A stretch of 64,000 nt of DNA from a virus: positions 85,318 through 149,317 of the IMG/VR virus record IMGVR_UViG_3300024243_000006; one strand, 5' to 3'. Both the position numbers and the translations under genes were made by a program. Positions 25,353 through 34,500 of this stretch are shown here, piece after piece. Numbering within the stretch: position 1 is the stretch's first letter; each line of letters opens with the position of its first letter. Below the pieces are notes generated by a model. That model worked only from the letters and a program-made list of their open reading frames with translations. It was not told the origin of the DNA and did not search any database.

Positions 25353-27432
25353 AAACTTCTTCTCCCATAAGGAGAGCGAGATTGACTTTACACAGTTCAA
25401 TTCTGCACTTCTTATTGGTAACGTAGAGGGAGATTACGACGTATCGAATGGTTGCGGTAAAAGCGCCATCTTCGAAGGGTTGCTGTGGTGCCTTTTTAAT
25501 AAGTCAAGAGCCGCAGCTATGAATGATATAATCATGTGGGGAGAGAATGAGTGCATGGTCACTATGACATTCTCTCATGATCTGGAGACTTACAGGATTC
25601 GTAGACTTAGAAGCCGAGTGTCATCGACATCCACTGTTGCTTTCGACATTCAAGATGAATGTGGCGAATGGATGGATATATCTCGTTCTACTTCTAAGCT
25701 CACGAATGAAGAGATTATGAAGAGAATTAAATTCGACTATAAAACCTTCATCAACTCGGCCTATTTTAGACAGAATGATATCTCGGAATTTGCAGAGTCT
25801 GACCCAGGAAGGAGAAAGGAAATCCTTAAGTCGATTATCGACATTTCAAAATGGGACGAATATGAGGTAGAGACTAAGTCAAAGCTTAGAGTTGCAAAAG
25901 GTGAGGCGAAAGTCCTTGAGGCCCTTTGTAAAGATTATGATAAGCTCGTAGAGGACCTTGTTGAGTATGAGGAATTGTATGAAGAAGCGGCAGTTGCCGC
26001 TAAGCAAGATTCTAAGGAACGTTCTGACGTAGAGAAGAAGGTTGATAAATTCGCTAAGGCTTACAGCAAGATGAAAGAGAACCTTGATACTGACCAATGG
26101 GATAAGGTATCTGGAGATATCGATAGGCTTAAAAGGAAGCTTGCAGATAAAAATATTAAGGCAAAGGATCTCGCAAGAAAGGTTGCGAAGTTCGAACAGG
26201 AAGTTGCAGGTCTTGAAAGAAGAGAGTCTGATATTCAGCGGCAGGCTGACTCCATCATCCTTGTCGATAATGCAGAGAAGCTTCTTGAGGAGCTTAGAAA
26301 AGAAGTAACGACTCATAAAGCTGAGTCGTCATCTGCAAGGGATAGGCTTTCTGATCTTAAAAATACTCATATCCTTGATGGAGAATGTCACGTTTGTGGC
26401 AGCGTCGTGGACGCAGACGTACACGCACGCCTTGTAAGTGAGCATGAAGATGCGGTCACGTTATATAGGCGCAAAAAGGTTTTTGCAGACAATAAGCTGA
26501 GGGAGTTAACAGTCCGTTCAGAAACTTATGAAAAGTCCCTTCGTGACAAAAGAAAGAAGGACTCTCTGCTCAACACTATCAAGAACGTATTGATGCAGGG
26601 AAAGATTGCTAAAGAGCACCTTATTGCAATTTCCGAACAGCACGAAGAGGCTGTCGGCTCCGTTGAAAAAAATCGTGAATCAATTGTAACCAACGAACGC
26701 ATCCTGGCATCGTTAAGGAGCGACGACTTCAACAACCTGCGCAAGCAGATTGAGGAGCTAAGGATTCGCAAAACGGCCCTGGATGCCTCTCTTGCTAAGG
26801 TTAACATGAGCGTTGGCATTTATCAGGAAAAGGTAGCTACCTGCAAGGTTAAGATTAAAGAGATGGAAGAGTCAAAGGTTGAGCTTTCGATCAAAAGAGA
26901 TAGAATTGATGTTTTGACCAAACTCTATAAAATCTTTGGCAAAAACGGAATCCAGACCATCCTTCTGAATGCCGTTATTCGAGACCTTGAGAACACCTGT
27001 AATAAGATTCTGAACTCGATATGTACAGATCATTTTGAAATCATCATTGAAACTCAGAGAGTTGGTTCTGATGGAGTTACTATGGTTGATACTTTAGATC
27101 TCAGAGTGAAAAAGGATGGCGTGGTCCAGCACTTCAAGTCGCTGAGCGGGGGTGAAAAATTTCGCGTATCCCTCGCCATCCGTATCGCATTAAGCGAAAT
27201 ATCGTCGAGACATGGAGGCTCTGCATTAGAATTTCTCCTTCTTGATGAGATTAATTCACCGCTTGACAGGCATGGTATCGAGACACTATTCATCAATGTC
27301 ATTAAGTCATTGGAGGATCGTTACAAAATCATGGTAATTACTCATGATGATACACTAAAGGAACGATTTGATAGTATTATCGATGTGACAAAATCAAGTG
27401 GCGAAAGTACAGTTAATTTTATTACGAGGTAA
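25327..27432 (+). CDS. sbcC: SbcC/Rad50-like ATPase subunit (T4 gp46 type)
   Basis: Walker A (SNGCGKSAIFEGLLW) lies near residue 40, the Q-loop region at 140, and two long coiled-coil arms meet at a zinc hook, CHVCG, near residue 355. The ABC signature LSGGEKFRVSLAIRIALSEI and Walker B FLLLDEINSPLD follow near residues 605-650. At 701 residues it is closer to phage gp46-type than to the longer bacterial SbcC. It works with the SbcD-like nuclease on DNA ends. Confidence 0.94.
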   Translation: MTPLFLKLENFFSHKESEIDFTQFNSALLIGNVEGDYDVSNGCGKSAIFEGLLWCLFNKSRAAAMNDIIMWGENECMVTMTFSHDLETYRIRRLRSRVSSTSTVAFDIQDECGEWMDISRSTSKLTNEEIMKRIKFDYKTFINSAYFRQNDISEFAESDPGRRKEILKSIIDISKWDEYEVETKSKLRVAKGEAKVLEALCKDYDKLVEDLVEYEELYEEAAVAAKQDSKERSDVEKKVDKFAKAYSKMKENLDTDQWDKVSGDIDRLKRKLADKNIKAKDLARKVAKFEQEVAGLERRESDIQRQADSIILVDNAEKLLEELRKEVTTHKAESSSARDRLSDLKNTHILDGECHVCGSVVDADVHARLVSEHEDAVTLYRRKKVFADNKLRELTVRSETYEKSLRDKRKKDSLLNTIKNVLMQGKIAKEHLIAISEQHEEAVGSVEKNRESIVTNERILASLRSDDFNNLRKQIEELRIRKTALDASLAKVNMSVGIYQEKVATCKVKIKEMEESKVELSIKRDRIDVLTKLYKIFGKNGIQTILLNAVIRDLENTCNKILNSICTDHFEIIIETQRVGSDGVTMVDTLDLRVKKDGVVQHFKSLSGGEKFRVSLAIRIALSEISSRHGGSALEFLLLDEINSPLDRHGIETLFINVIKSLEDRYKIMVITHDDTLKERFDSIIDVTKSSGESTVNFITR

Positions 27433-27434
27433 TT

Positions 27435-27653
27435 ATGACAGTAAAAGAACTAATAGAAGAGTTGAAAGGGTTGGAGCAAGATAAGGTGCTTCTTGTTTCT
27501 GAAGAGAATCAGACGGGATATGTCAGAATGGATATTGATTCGACACTTATGAACTTCAGAAAAGAAGAAACGTCTTGGGGTGGCGAATATTTCGCAGAAG
27601 ATGAAGATGGTGAGTTTGAAGCTTATTTTCTCTATATCAGAGATTTCATCTAA
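27435..27653 (+). CDS. Hypothetical acidic protein, 72 aa
   Basis: It starts two bases after the sbcC stop. The product is acidic with an alpha/beta pattern (MTVKELIEELKGLEQDKVLLVS, then EYFAEDEDGEFEAYFLY). It may be a small partner protein; no family is recognised. Confidence 0.65.
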   Translation: MTVKELIEELKGLEQDKVLLVSEENQTGYVRMDIDSTLMNFRKEETSWGGEYFAEDEDGEFEAYFLYIRDFI

Positions 27654-27696
27654 ATCTACTAATAAAAGTCGTTTCCTAGTTGAGGATCAATAAAAA

Positions 27697-28581
27697 ATGA
27701 CTTTACTTCTTACAATGACAGAGAGTGATAGCTCAATTATATCTGGTGTACCAGAGTACGTTGAGTTTGAGACCAATGAACCGGCCACTGTTTTCTATAC
27801 AGTGGACGGGACCGGACCAGATGCTGCGGATTTAATCGCGGTTGGCAAGGTATATCTTCCGACTCATGGTCAAGCATTCACTTTAAGTGCTGTGGCTATT
27901 TCTGGTTCAGAGGAATCTGATATCCTTGAGGAGGATTACTCAACGGATTCTTCGGCTTTGGCGAGGACGAGGAATGTAAGTGGTGAAGGTATCGTTATTC
28001 TTCCGGCAGGAGAGTATGACAATTTTGTTGATCACCTCTCTGAGGACACTAATGGTCAGGAGTCTCAAAGAACCACTATAGAGTTTTTAGATCTTATGAT
28101 CATAACAAGCACTACCAATAGTCTTGGAGAGCCATTAGCCAGCGGTAGTTTGAGTACTGAAACGACTCATGATTTCATCAACATTCCAGATAGGAGTGGT
28201 GGCACGGAGATACCTGATATCTCTTCGGTTCATGACAGCGATTTTTTCCCTAATGCAAAGGTGATAGTTATCGATGGTTCGACTGAGGCTCTTTTAGATT
28301 CTCAAGCTGTTAGAATCATTAATAGGCCACACGGTACGATTGACCCATCGAGTAGTTTTTACAACGATCACATCATTGAGCGTCCATTGGTTTCTGGCAA
28401 TTTTGTTAGAGCGATGTACAATCCGAAAACAGGGAAAGCGGTTTTTTATTATAGAGAGAGTCGAGACAATAGGTGGATTAAATCTGTTCAATCGGTTCAG
28501 CCAAAATGTATAAAAGCCGAGTCCAAACCGGGATTTGTTTTCAAGTGGATTGAGAGCAGATCGATGTCCAAGATTTATTGA
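27697..28581 (+). CDS. Hypothetical beta-rich protein, probably virion or adhesion
   Basis: The first 70 residues (PEYVEFETNEPATVFYTVDG, then AVGKVYLPTHGQAFTLSAVA) look like the chitobiase C-terminal-type beta-sandwich repeat often found in phage and surface proteins. The remainder is beta-rich and Ser/Thr/Asp-rich, with a basic end. There is no signal peptide. It is unusual in lying between replication genes. Tail appendage or decoration is my guess from composition only. Confidence 0.65.
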   Translation: MTLLLTMTESDSSIISGVPEYVEFETNEPATVFYTVDGTGPDAADLIAVGKVYLPTHGQAFTLSAVAISGSEESDILEEDYSTDSSALARTRNVSGEGIVILPAGEYDNFVDHLSEDTNGQESQRTTIEFLDLMIITSTTNSLGEPLASGSLSTETTHDFINIPDRSGGTEIPDISSVHDSDFFPNAKVIVIDGSTEALLDSQAVRIINRPHGTIDPSSSFYNDHIIERPLVSGNFVRAMYNPKTGKAVFYYRESRDNRWIKSVQSVQPKCIKAESKPGFVFKWIESRSMSKIY

Positions 28582-28589
28582 GGAAAAAC

Positions 28590-29366
28590 ATGTTAAAGTT
28601 ATCAGCATCATCAATTGGGTGTTTTCAAAAATGCCCAAAGCAGTATCACTATAGATACATCGTTAAGCCAGACATTGAGGCAAAGGACTGGTCTTTCCTT
28701 GAGTTTGGTAAATGCGCTCACGAAGCGTTAGAAAATTTCCATAAGTATTTAATGGACAACGTTGTGGAACCTGAGAAGTACAAGTATCTCATGAGAGACT
28801 CTTTGAAGGCCGCAGTTAAGAATTACAATGCGCAGATTCTTAAGCCAGATTTTCCCGAACTTAAGCAAGTGCTTCAGAATTACCTGGACATGATTAAGAG
28901 AGAGGGGCTGCCACCTGTAGTTGATGTGGAGCGAAGTTTCAAATTTAAGCTCGACGGCAACCTATTAAGAGGATTCATCGATAGGACCGATGTGATCGAG
29001 CCGGGCTACTACCATGTAGTTGACTATAAAACAAACAAAAACCCGAAATACCTAAAGCCTTTTCAGTTACTCTTATATGGCTTGGCATTGAAGGAACTCT
29101 ACCCAGATGTAGAACGGATAAGAGGTTCGTATTGCTTACTCAAGCACAACTCAAGATTGAAAACCTGGGAGTTCTCAGAGCGAGATCTTCAGAAGACTCG
29201 GGAGACGATTGCCAAAGTCGGAACCGATATCACTCTTGGGGAGAATTGGGAAAAGAAACCAACCATCCTCTGCAACTGGTGCGATTACCAATCAATTTGC
29301 CAAGGCCCATCCTTAGAGTTAGACACAGCAGGCCAAAATTGGGTAGGGGACAACATTTTCAAGTAG
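28590..29366 (+). CDS. PD-(D/E)XK nuclease, Cas4/RecB-like
   Basis: The N-terminal SASSIGCFQKCPKQYHYRY motif, GFIDRTDVIEPG, the catalytic VVDYKTNK, and PFQLLLYGLAL (motif Q-xxx-Y) define the RecB/AddB/Cas4-type nuclease family. CNWCDYQSIC near the C-terminus, with the N-terminal Cys, could bind an iron-sulfur cluster as in Cas4 and AddB. It probably trims DNA ends in recombination alongside SbcCD and RecA. ATG 28590 is chosen because AGGA lies just before it; an in-frame TTG at 28578 has no better site. Confidence 0.9.
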   Translation: MLKLSASSIGCFQKCPKQYHYRYIVKPDIEAKDWSFLEFGKCAHEALENFHKYLMDNVVEPEKYKYLMRDSLKAAVKNYNAQILKPDFPELKQVLQNYLDMIKREGLPPVVDVERSFKFKLDGNLLRGFIDRTDVIEPGYYHVVDYKTNKNPKYLKPFQLLLYGLALKELYPDVERIRGSYCLLKHNSRLKTWEFSERDLQKTRETIAKVGTDITLGENWEKKPTILCNWCDYQSICQGPSLELDTAGQNWVGDNIFK

Positions 29367-29374
29367 GAGAATAA

Positions 29375-30142
29375 ATGGACGAGTTAACAGAAGAATTGAA
29401 CGAAGAGCTGAATAAGATTGAGAACGAAATAGAGGTTGCTAAAGAAGGGAAGAAAGCTTCTTTCGAGGGCATAGTTAGAGTATATGACGAGACGTTCTAT
29501 GTGAACACCGAAACCGGTGTTGGTTTGGATAGCGTGCTAAAGAAGATTGAGCCGCTCTTGAATAAGATGTCTTCCAAGACATATATTGCTGGATATACCT
29601 TTGAGGATATCAAACAAGAATTAACCATTATGGCGATCCAGGGGGTCTGTTCTTACAACCCTGCACGAGGAACAAAGCTTAGTTCATTCCTTCAGACTCA
29701 TCTTAAGAATAAGCTTATCTCTAAGTTAAGAAGCGTTAATAAAATGTCCAATGATTCTTTTGCGCTATATGAGAAGAAGGGTTCTAATGTTGGTGGCGGT
29801 AAGATCAGAAAGGTAAGGGAAGAGATTCTGTTTAGTGCCTGTACCCCAGATAGTGTTGTAGACCCATCTATGATGTTCGAGAATACTGTCGCAGAGGAAG
29901 AGGGACTGTACGGAAAGACTGGACCATCGTTTGCTGATAAGGATTTTCAGCTTGCGCTTGAAAGTCTTGAGGGTGAAATTGATGAAGACACTATCACTAT
30001 CATGAAGCTCATCTATTACGAAGATTACCCAATTAAAAAGGCAGCAGCAGTTGTAGGATTGACGGGATGGGCCGCAAGTATGCGACTCAAGAAGCTTACT
30101 GAGAACGAGTGCTTCATGGATGCCTTCGGAGATATGGTATAA
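29375..30142 (+). CDS. Sigma factor-like protein
   Basis: Residues about 70-120 (AGYTFEDIKQELTIMAIQG, then YNPARGTKLSSFLQTHLKNKLI) match sigma-70 region 2: the DIxQE core-binding helix and the F-x-x-x-L DNA-melting helix. The C-terminal DYPIKKAAAVVGLTGWAASMRLKKL is a helix-turn-helix resembling region 4. Such phage sigma factors direct RNA polymerase to middle or late promoters. It might read the recurring TATAAG element, though that is inference. It starts 8 bases after the nuclease gene behind AGGAG. Confidence 0.78.
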   Translation: MDELTEELNEELNKIENEIEVAKEGKKASFEGIVRVYDETFYVNTETGVGLDSVLKKIEPLLNKMSSKTYIAGYTFEDIKQELTIMAIQGVCSYNPARGTKLSSFLQTHLKNKLISKLRSVNKMSNDSFALYEKKGSNVGGGKIRKVREEILFSACTPDSVVDPSMMFENTVAEEEGLYGKTGPSFADKDFQLALESLEGEIDEDTITIMKLIYYEDYPIKKAAAVVGLTGWAASMRLKKLTENECFMDAFGDMV

Positions 30143-30148
30143 AAGTGA

Positions 30149-31543
30149 ATGGCCGTAGTAACAGACAACGACATCTTGAGGTACATAGATACTGAAAAAG
30201 ATCTTTCCAGGTTCAATATAAAGACCCTAGAAAGGCTTAAGGATATCTCAGCCTCCAAGAGACGAATTCTCGAAATAGAAAGAGAGTTCGTTTCTCTTCC
30301 ATTGGATCAATGGGAGTTTGAGGATGTCGCGGATGTTGCTGCGGCCATTTCTATTTATAGGTCTTCTCGTAGCCTTTTCTATAAAACCTATGGAGTGAAG
30401 AAGCCAAAAAGCCTTACCAAGAAAGAATTGGCAGAAAGGTTGAATATTAAAATTGACTTCATTCAAGATGCTGCCAACGAGTTCACAGGTAGAAAGGTTG
30501 AAGAGATTAATCTTGTTCAGGATGAGGAGCTTTTTTATGAACTCGGCAAGCACATGGCGCGACGGGGGAGAAAAAGGTTACAAACCGTTGTGAAGGAACT
30601 TGAGCCGCTTTCATTAGATGAGCTTAATAAGCTGGAACCAATAATGATCTCTAAAGATAGAGCAAGAAGACAAGCGACCCTATACTCCCTTGGTCTATAC
30701 TTCAGAGAAGAACTGTCCAAAATTAAAATTGAAGCTTCGTTAACGAAGGAAAGTCTTATGTCGTGGATTGATAGATTGGATTCTATAATGGATAATGTTC
30801 CTGCCAACCTTTTCAAAAACTATAACGTTTCTCTTGAAATGCTTCCGTCAGAATTTGATTCCGGAATGGGTCAGAATAGTTATTTTCGAAAGACTCATCG
30901 TCTAAGGAACATTTTAGATTTTGATAATATGGTAAGAGACCTGTCGGATGCTCCTTCCTTATTTAACAATGGCGATTTCGACTTCGCAGAGCCTATGGTG
31001 GGCAGGCTCACTCCGGACGAGAAGAAGGTTATAGGTGCGGGCTTTTCAAAAGAGAAAAGAAGGAAATCAAAAACTAAAACCTTCGGAGTTATGCTGCCTA
31101 TTCCGAGATTAGGAAATGAGAAAATGAGCCTCATGCACGCACACATACGCGCGTGTGGACAAAATATAACCCCTCTTTTTGATGAATGTATTTCAAACAT
31201 CAGGGTTTCGTATGAAGATGAGCAAGTCTATTTTAAAGCTTTAATGATGAAACCTTTATGGACAGTCTTGGATTCTTCTTCTAATAACGTAAGATATGGT
31301 ATGGTACTGTCCAGACTTATCGGTTATGAGTTTCGGCATGTTGAAGAGTTTGATAAGGTAAAGGTCATCGATTTGGTTAATGAATGCAGAAGCGATTTTA
31401 TGTCTCTTGACTTAGGCAGTGTAGCTTTTGTTCCAAAGACCAGATCCGAAGAAGATGCTTTTCATAAAATCAAACCATGGATCAATGAGATAGCCTCCCA
31501 GCTCAGGGATGACTATTACACTACTACTAATGATAGTTGTTAG
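30149..31543 (+). CDS. Hypothetical protein, 464 aa
   Basis: It matches no family I know. It is soluble, largely helical and charged, with HTH-like pieces near the N-terminus (SLTKKELAERLNIKIDFIQDAAN, which looks like a DNA-binding helix-turn-helix). A basic stretch near residue 300 (KEKRRKSKTKTF) separates a helical N-terminal half from a mixed C-terminal half. It directly follows the sigma-like gene and might be a transcription partner, but no polymerase motif is visible. Confidence 0.75.
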   Translation: MAVVTDNDILRYIDTEKDLSRFNIKTLERLKDISASKRRILEIEREFVSLPLDQWEFEDVADVAAAISIYRSSRSLFYKTYGVKKPKSLTKKELAERLNIKIDFIQDAANEFTGRKVEEINLVQDEELFYELGKHMARRGRKRLQTVVKELEPLSLDELNKLEPIMISKDRARRQATLYSLGLYFREELSKIKIEASLTKESLMSWIDRLDSIMDNVPANLFKNYNVSLEMLPSEFDSGMGQNSYFRKTHRLRNILDFDNMVRDLSDAPSLFNNGDFDFAEPMVGRLTPDEKKVIGAGFSKEKRRKSKTKTFGVMLPIPRLGNEKMSLMHAHIRACGQNITPLFDECISNIRVSYEDEQVYFKALMMKPLWTVLDSSSNNVRYGMVLSRLIGYEFRHVEEFDKVKVIDLVNECRSDFMSLDLGSVAFVPKTRSEEDAFHKIKPWINEIASQLRDDYYTTTNDSC

Positions 31544-31579
31544 ATTGAATATTTTTATTCTGACATAAGGCGAATTAAT

Positions 31580-34500
31580 ATGCACAAAATTGCTAATGAA
31601 GTTACTTTTGCAAATCAGCAAATGGTTGAAAGAATCTTTTCTCGCATGAGAGACGGAGAGTACGCAGATACGGTAGCTACTCTTTCAGCCATTCATGACC
31701 TAATGTCGCAGCAAGCAGACCTTAGCGTCATTGATGCGACCAAGGAAGTTATTGGAGACAATAACTTCGTTCAGGGATTTGCACGATACATTACACATTA
31801 TATTGGAGAAGGACAGTTCAGGGGAGTACCTTTTGAAAGTCTGTCAGAATCTCTATATGCATTCAGAGCACCTGCGGCTATCCCTGAAGGGGAACAGGTT
31901 CCGGAGGCGGCGACTACAGAGCCGGCAGAAGAAGAAGGCTTAAGCAAGCCTGACTTTGCAGAAGACCTTGAGAGAATCAAGACGCAAAAATACCCTGAAG
32001 CTGAGAGGGAAAGGGTTATGATGTCCTTTAAGAACCTCGGCCTTCATTTAAAGAAGCTTCACGAAGCTACAGAAGAAGGTGATGTTGAGCTTTATGCTGA
32101 GCAAATCAGGGGAACTATTGAGTTCTTAGATTCTTTAGTTAAGTATGCCCCTCTTGACAAGAAGGATGAATCGGATCCGGATAGCAAGAAGAAAGGGCCT
32201 AGCAAAAAAAGGGGATCAAAAGTTGTTAAAGCTGGAGAGACGAATCTTTCAGAAGAAGATGTCGCAAACAGAATGGACACAAGGGTTCGTGTACAAGAGA
32301 TTCCTGCAACGTTGAGCATGGAGACTTTGGGGTCTCATGCAATTGTAAGGGGAATCGAAATTGTTTCCGAGACAGGTTTGACCACGGAAACCATCCGCCA
32401 GACAGAGGAGTCTCTTGTTCAGGTTATGAACAATGCAAAGAAAGCTTTTGTTCATTTTGAACAACTTACTTCTGGAATGATTGAACGGCATCGACAGACC
32501 AGAACAAAAGGTAAGGGCTCAGACAAAGCTGATTCAAAGGTTAGTAATAGCGTACTTATCGATTTTAACAATTTGATTTACGCAATCAAGGGTGTTGATC
32601 TTTTTGTTAAGAAAGCAATTAGGGCAGCAATTATGGATCCAGAGAATTCAATTTCTGGAGTGGAACTTGCTGGACTTAGAGATAAATTGCTTGTGCCACA
32701 ATTTGTTGCGGATAAGGCGTTCTTCAGTGAGACAATTGTGCTTGGATTATCGTACCTTGCAGTTAGAGATGTAGGTCTGCTATACGCCGGTATAAAAACA
32801 TGGGGAGACTTCGAAGGCGACACATACTCTTCAGTTGTTGAGGACTATGGAAAGGATCTTCATGGCGGACGAAGCTTAGAAGATGATACTACTGAATACA
32901 TTTTTAAACTTATGTGGTCAAAGTTCAGAAGGATGCTCTCTGCGACATCAACAGATCAGGCAGTAAACGATTCAGATCCGATGAAGAACTTCATTAGTAA
33001 TGTTTTATTCCAGAAAGGCTTTGTTGCGCAAAACCTTAGAAGAGATCTTCGTTCATCTGAAAGCAGCAAGGTTAACATTGCTAAATGCCCCACATGTACT
33101 CGTCCAATTAAATGGTCCGGCAAACCCCTTAAGGATTTGGATCTAATCCAGTCTAGAGGCGCATACCTTCCTATGTATTCTTTTGTAGGAAAGCGCTTAA
33201 AAGATGATGGCCGAAAAACATCATTTATCATAACTGAGAGACACTTAGAGGAGGGAGGTCCTTATCCTGCTCCGGATTCTTCAAAAATTGGAAACGCTTC
33301 TCAGATGAATGAGACTAAAGCTGATGGCTCTTTGACGAACAAAGCTAAGCTCCTAAAGAGGACTCGTTCTGTCATTGATAGCTACGAAGGTTCCAAAACA
33401 TGGTCAGAAATCCTTGAGTTACTTTATTCCAATGAGCCTGCCGAGCATGAAGAAGGACTTCAGAGAAGAGCCGGAGCATTAGCTCATCTTGGCGCGGTAC
33501 GGTTACGGCACAAAAGAAAGGGAGGCGCAGGCGTCCCAGTCATGACGGACATTAGTACGATCATGTATGCTTGCCCATTCCAGAAGGAAGAGGCAGAAAC
33601 GGGATTTTCGAAAAGCGACATATTCAGTCCAAAAGATGAGATTACAAAAATTAAAACAGAGCTTCAGTATCCTGACGATCCAGAGACTCAAGCCGCTGTT
33701 GGTGCAATTTTTGACAAAATTGATGAACTTAATCTGTCATTTGCAGAAGCTGTGATGAACGATCCGGATATCGAGGCTCTCATTCGTGGAGAACTCGAAG
33801 AAGCATTCGATCAGGCTTATGATCTTGCAGGCGTAGTTAGGGGCGAAGATGAAGCAGAAGAAGAGGGAGAGGTTGGTCCTGCATTTTCTCCATCTGGCTG
33901 TGGCTTGAAGTTGTCGCCTTACGAAGATGATCCGTCAAAGATGACTTATGGTTCCAATTCTAATCCAAATGTGTTACAGTATACATGGAACCCTCGTGAA
34001 TTTGATGAAACACAAGAAGCTGCGGCACAGAAGAGCCTGTCTGGAGGATACAAGTTCTCTAAGACGATCTTTAGGTGTCCGGCAAGAATCGTTGATCCAT
34101 CATCCACAGATCTTATAAAATATAAAAACGTTGCAATTCCGAAGTCTGGACCGTCTGGCATTGGGAGTGGAGCCTATGTTCCGCCTACAAACGCATCAGG
34201 ATATGCGGCTTATGATGAGATCGAAAATGGGACTTTCTCTTACCTTGTATGTGGCGCCTCAACTTCCCTCTCCGCTTTTGATAAAACTTCTGGAGGAGAA
34301 GGCTCTATCTATACCATTTTAAGAAACCTTCTTAATGTAATTAAGGGTTCCAGCGCAACAGGGGAGAGTGTTACTAACTCCCAGAAGAATGCAGCAAAAA
34401 ACATAATCGACTTCCTTATTCTTGAAGGAATTGACTACATGGACCTCATCAAAGCATTAGAGGTTGCAGACGCTCCAGAGCCAGAACTTGCTACAACCGC

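Noticed and set aside
29132-29374. 80-residue + strand frame over the nuclease gene
   Set aside because: It is a second frame over the conserved C-terminal Cys motif of the PD-(D/E)XK nuclease.
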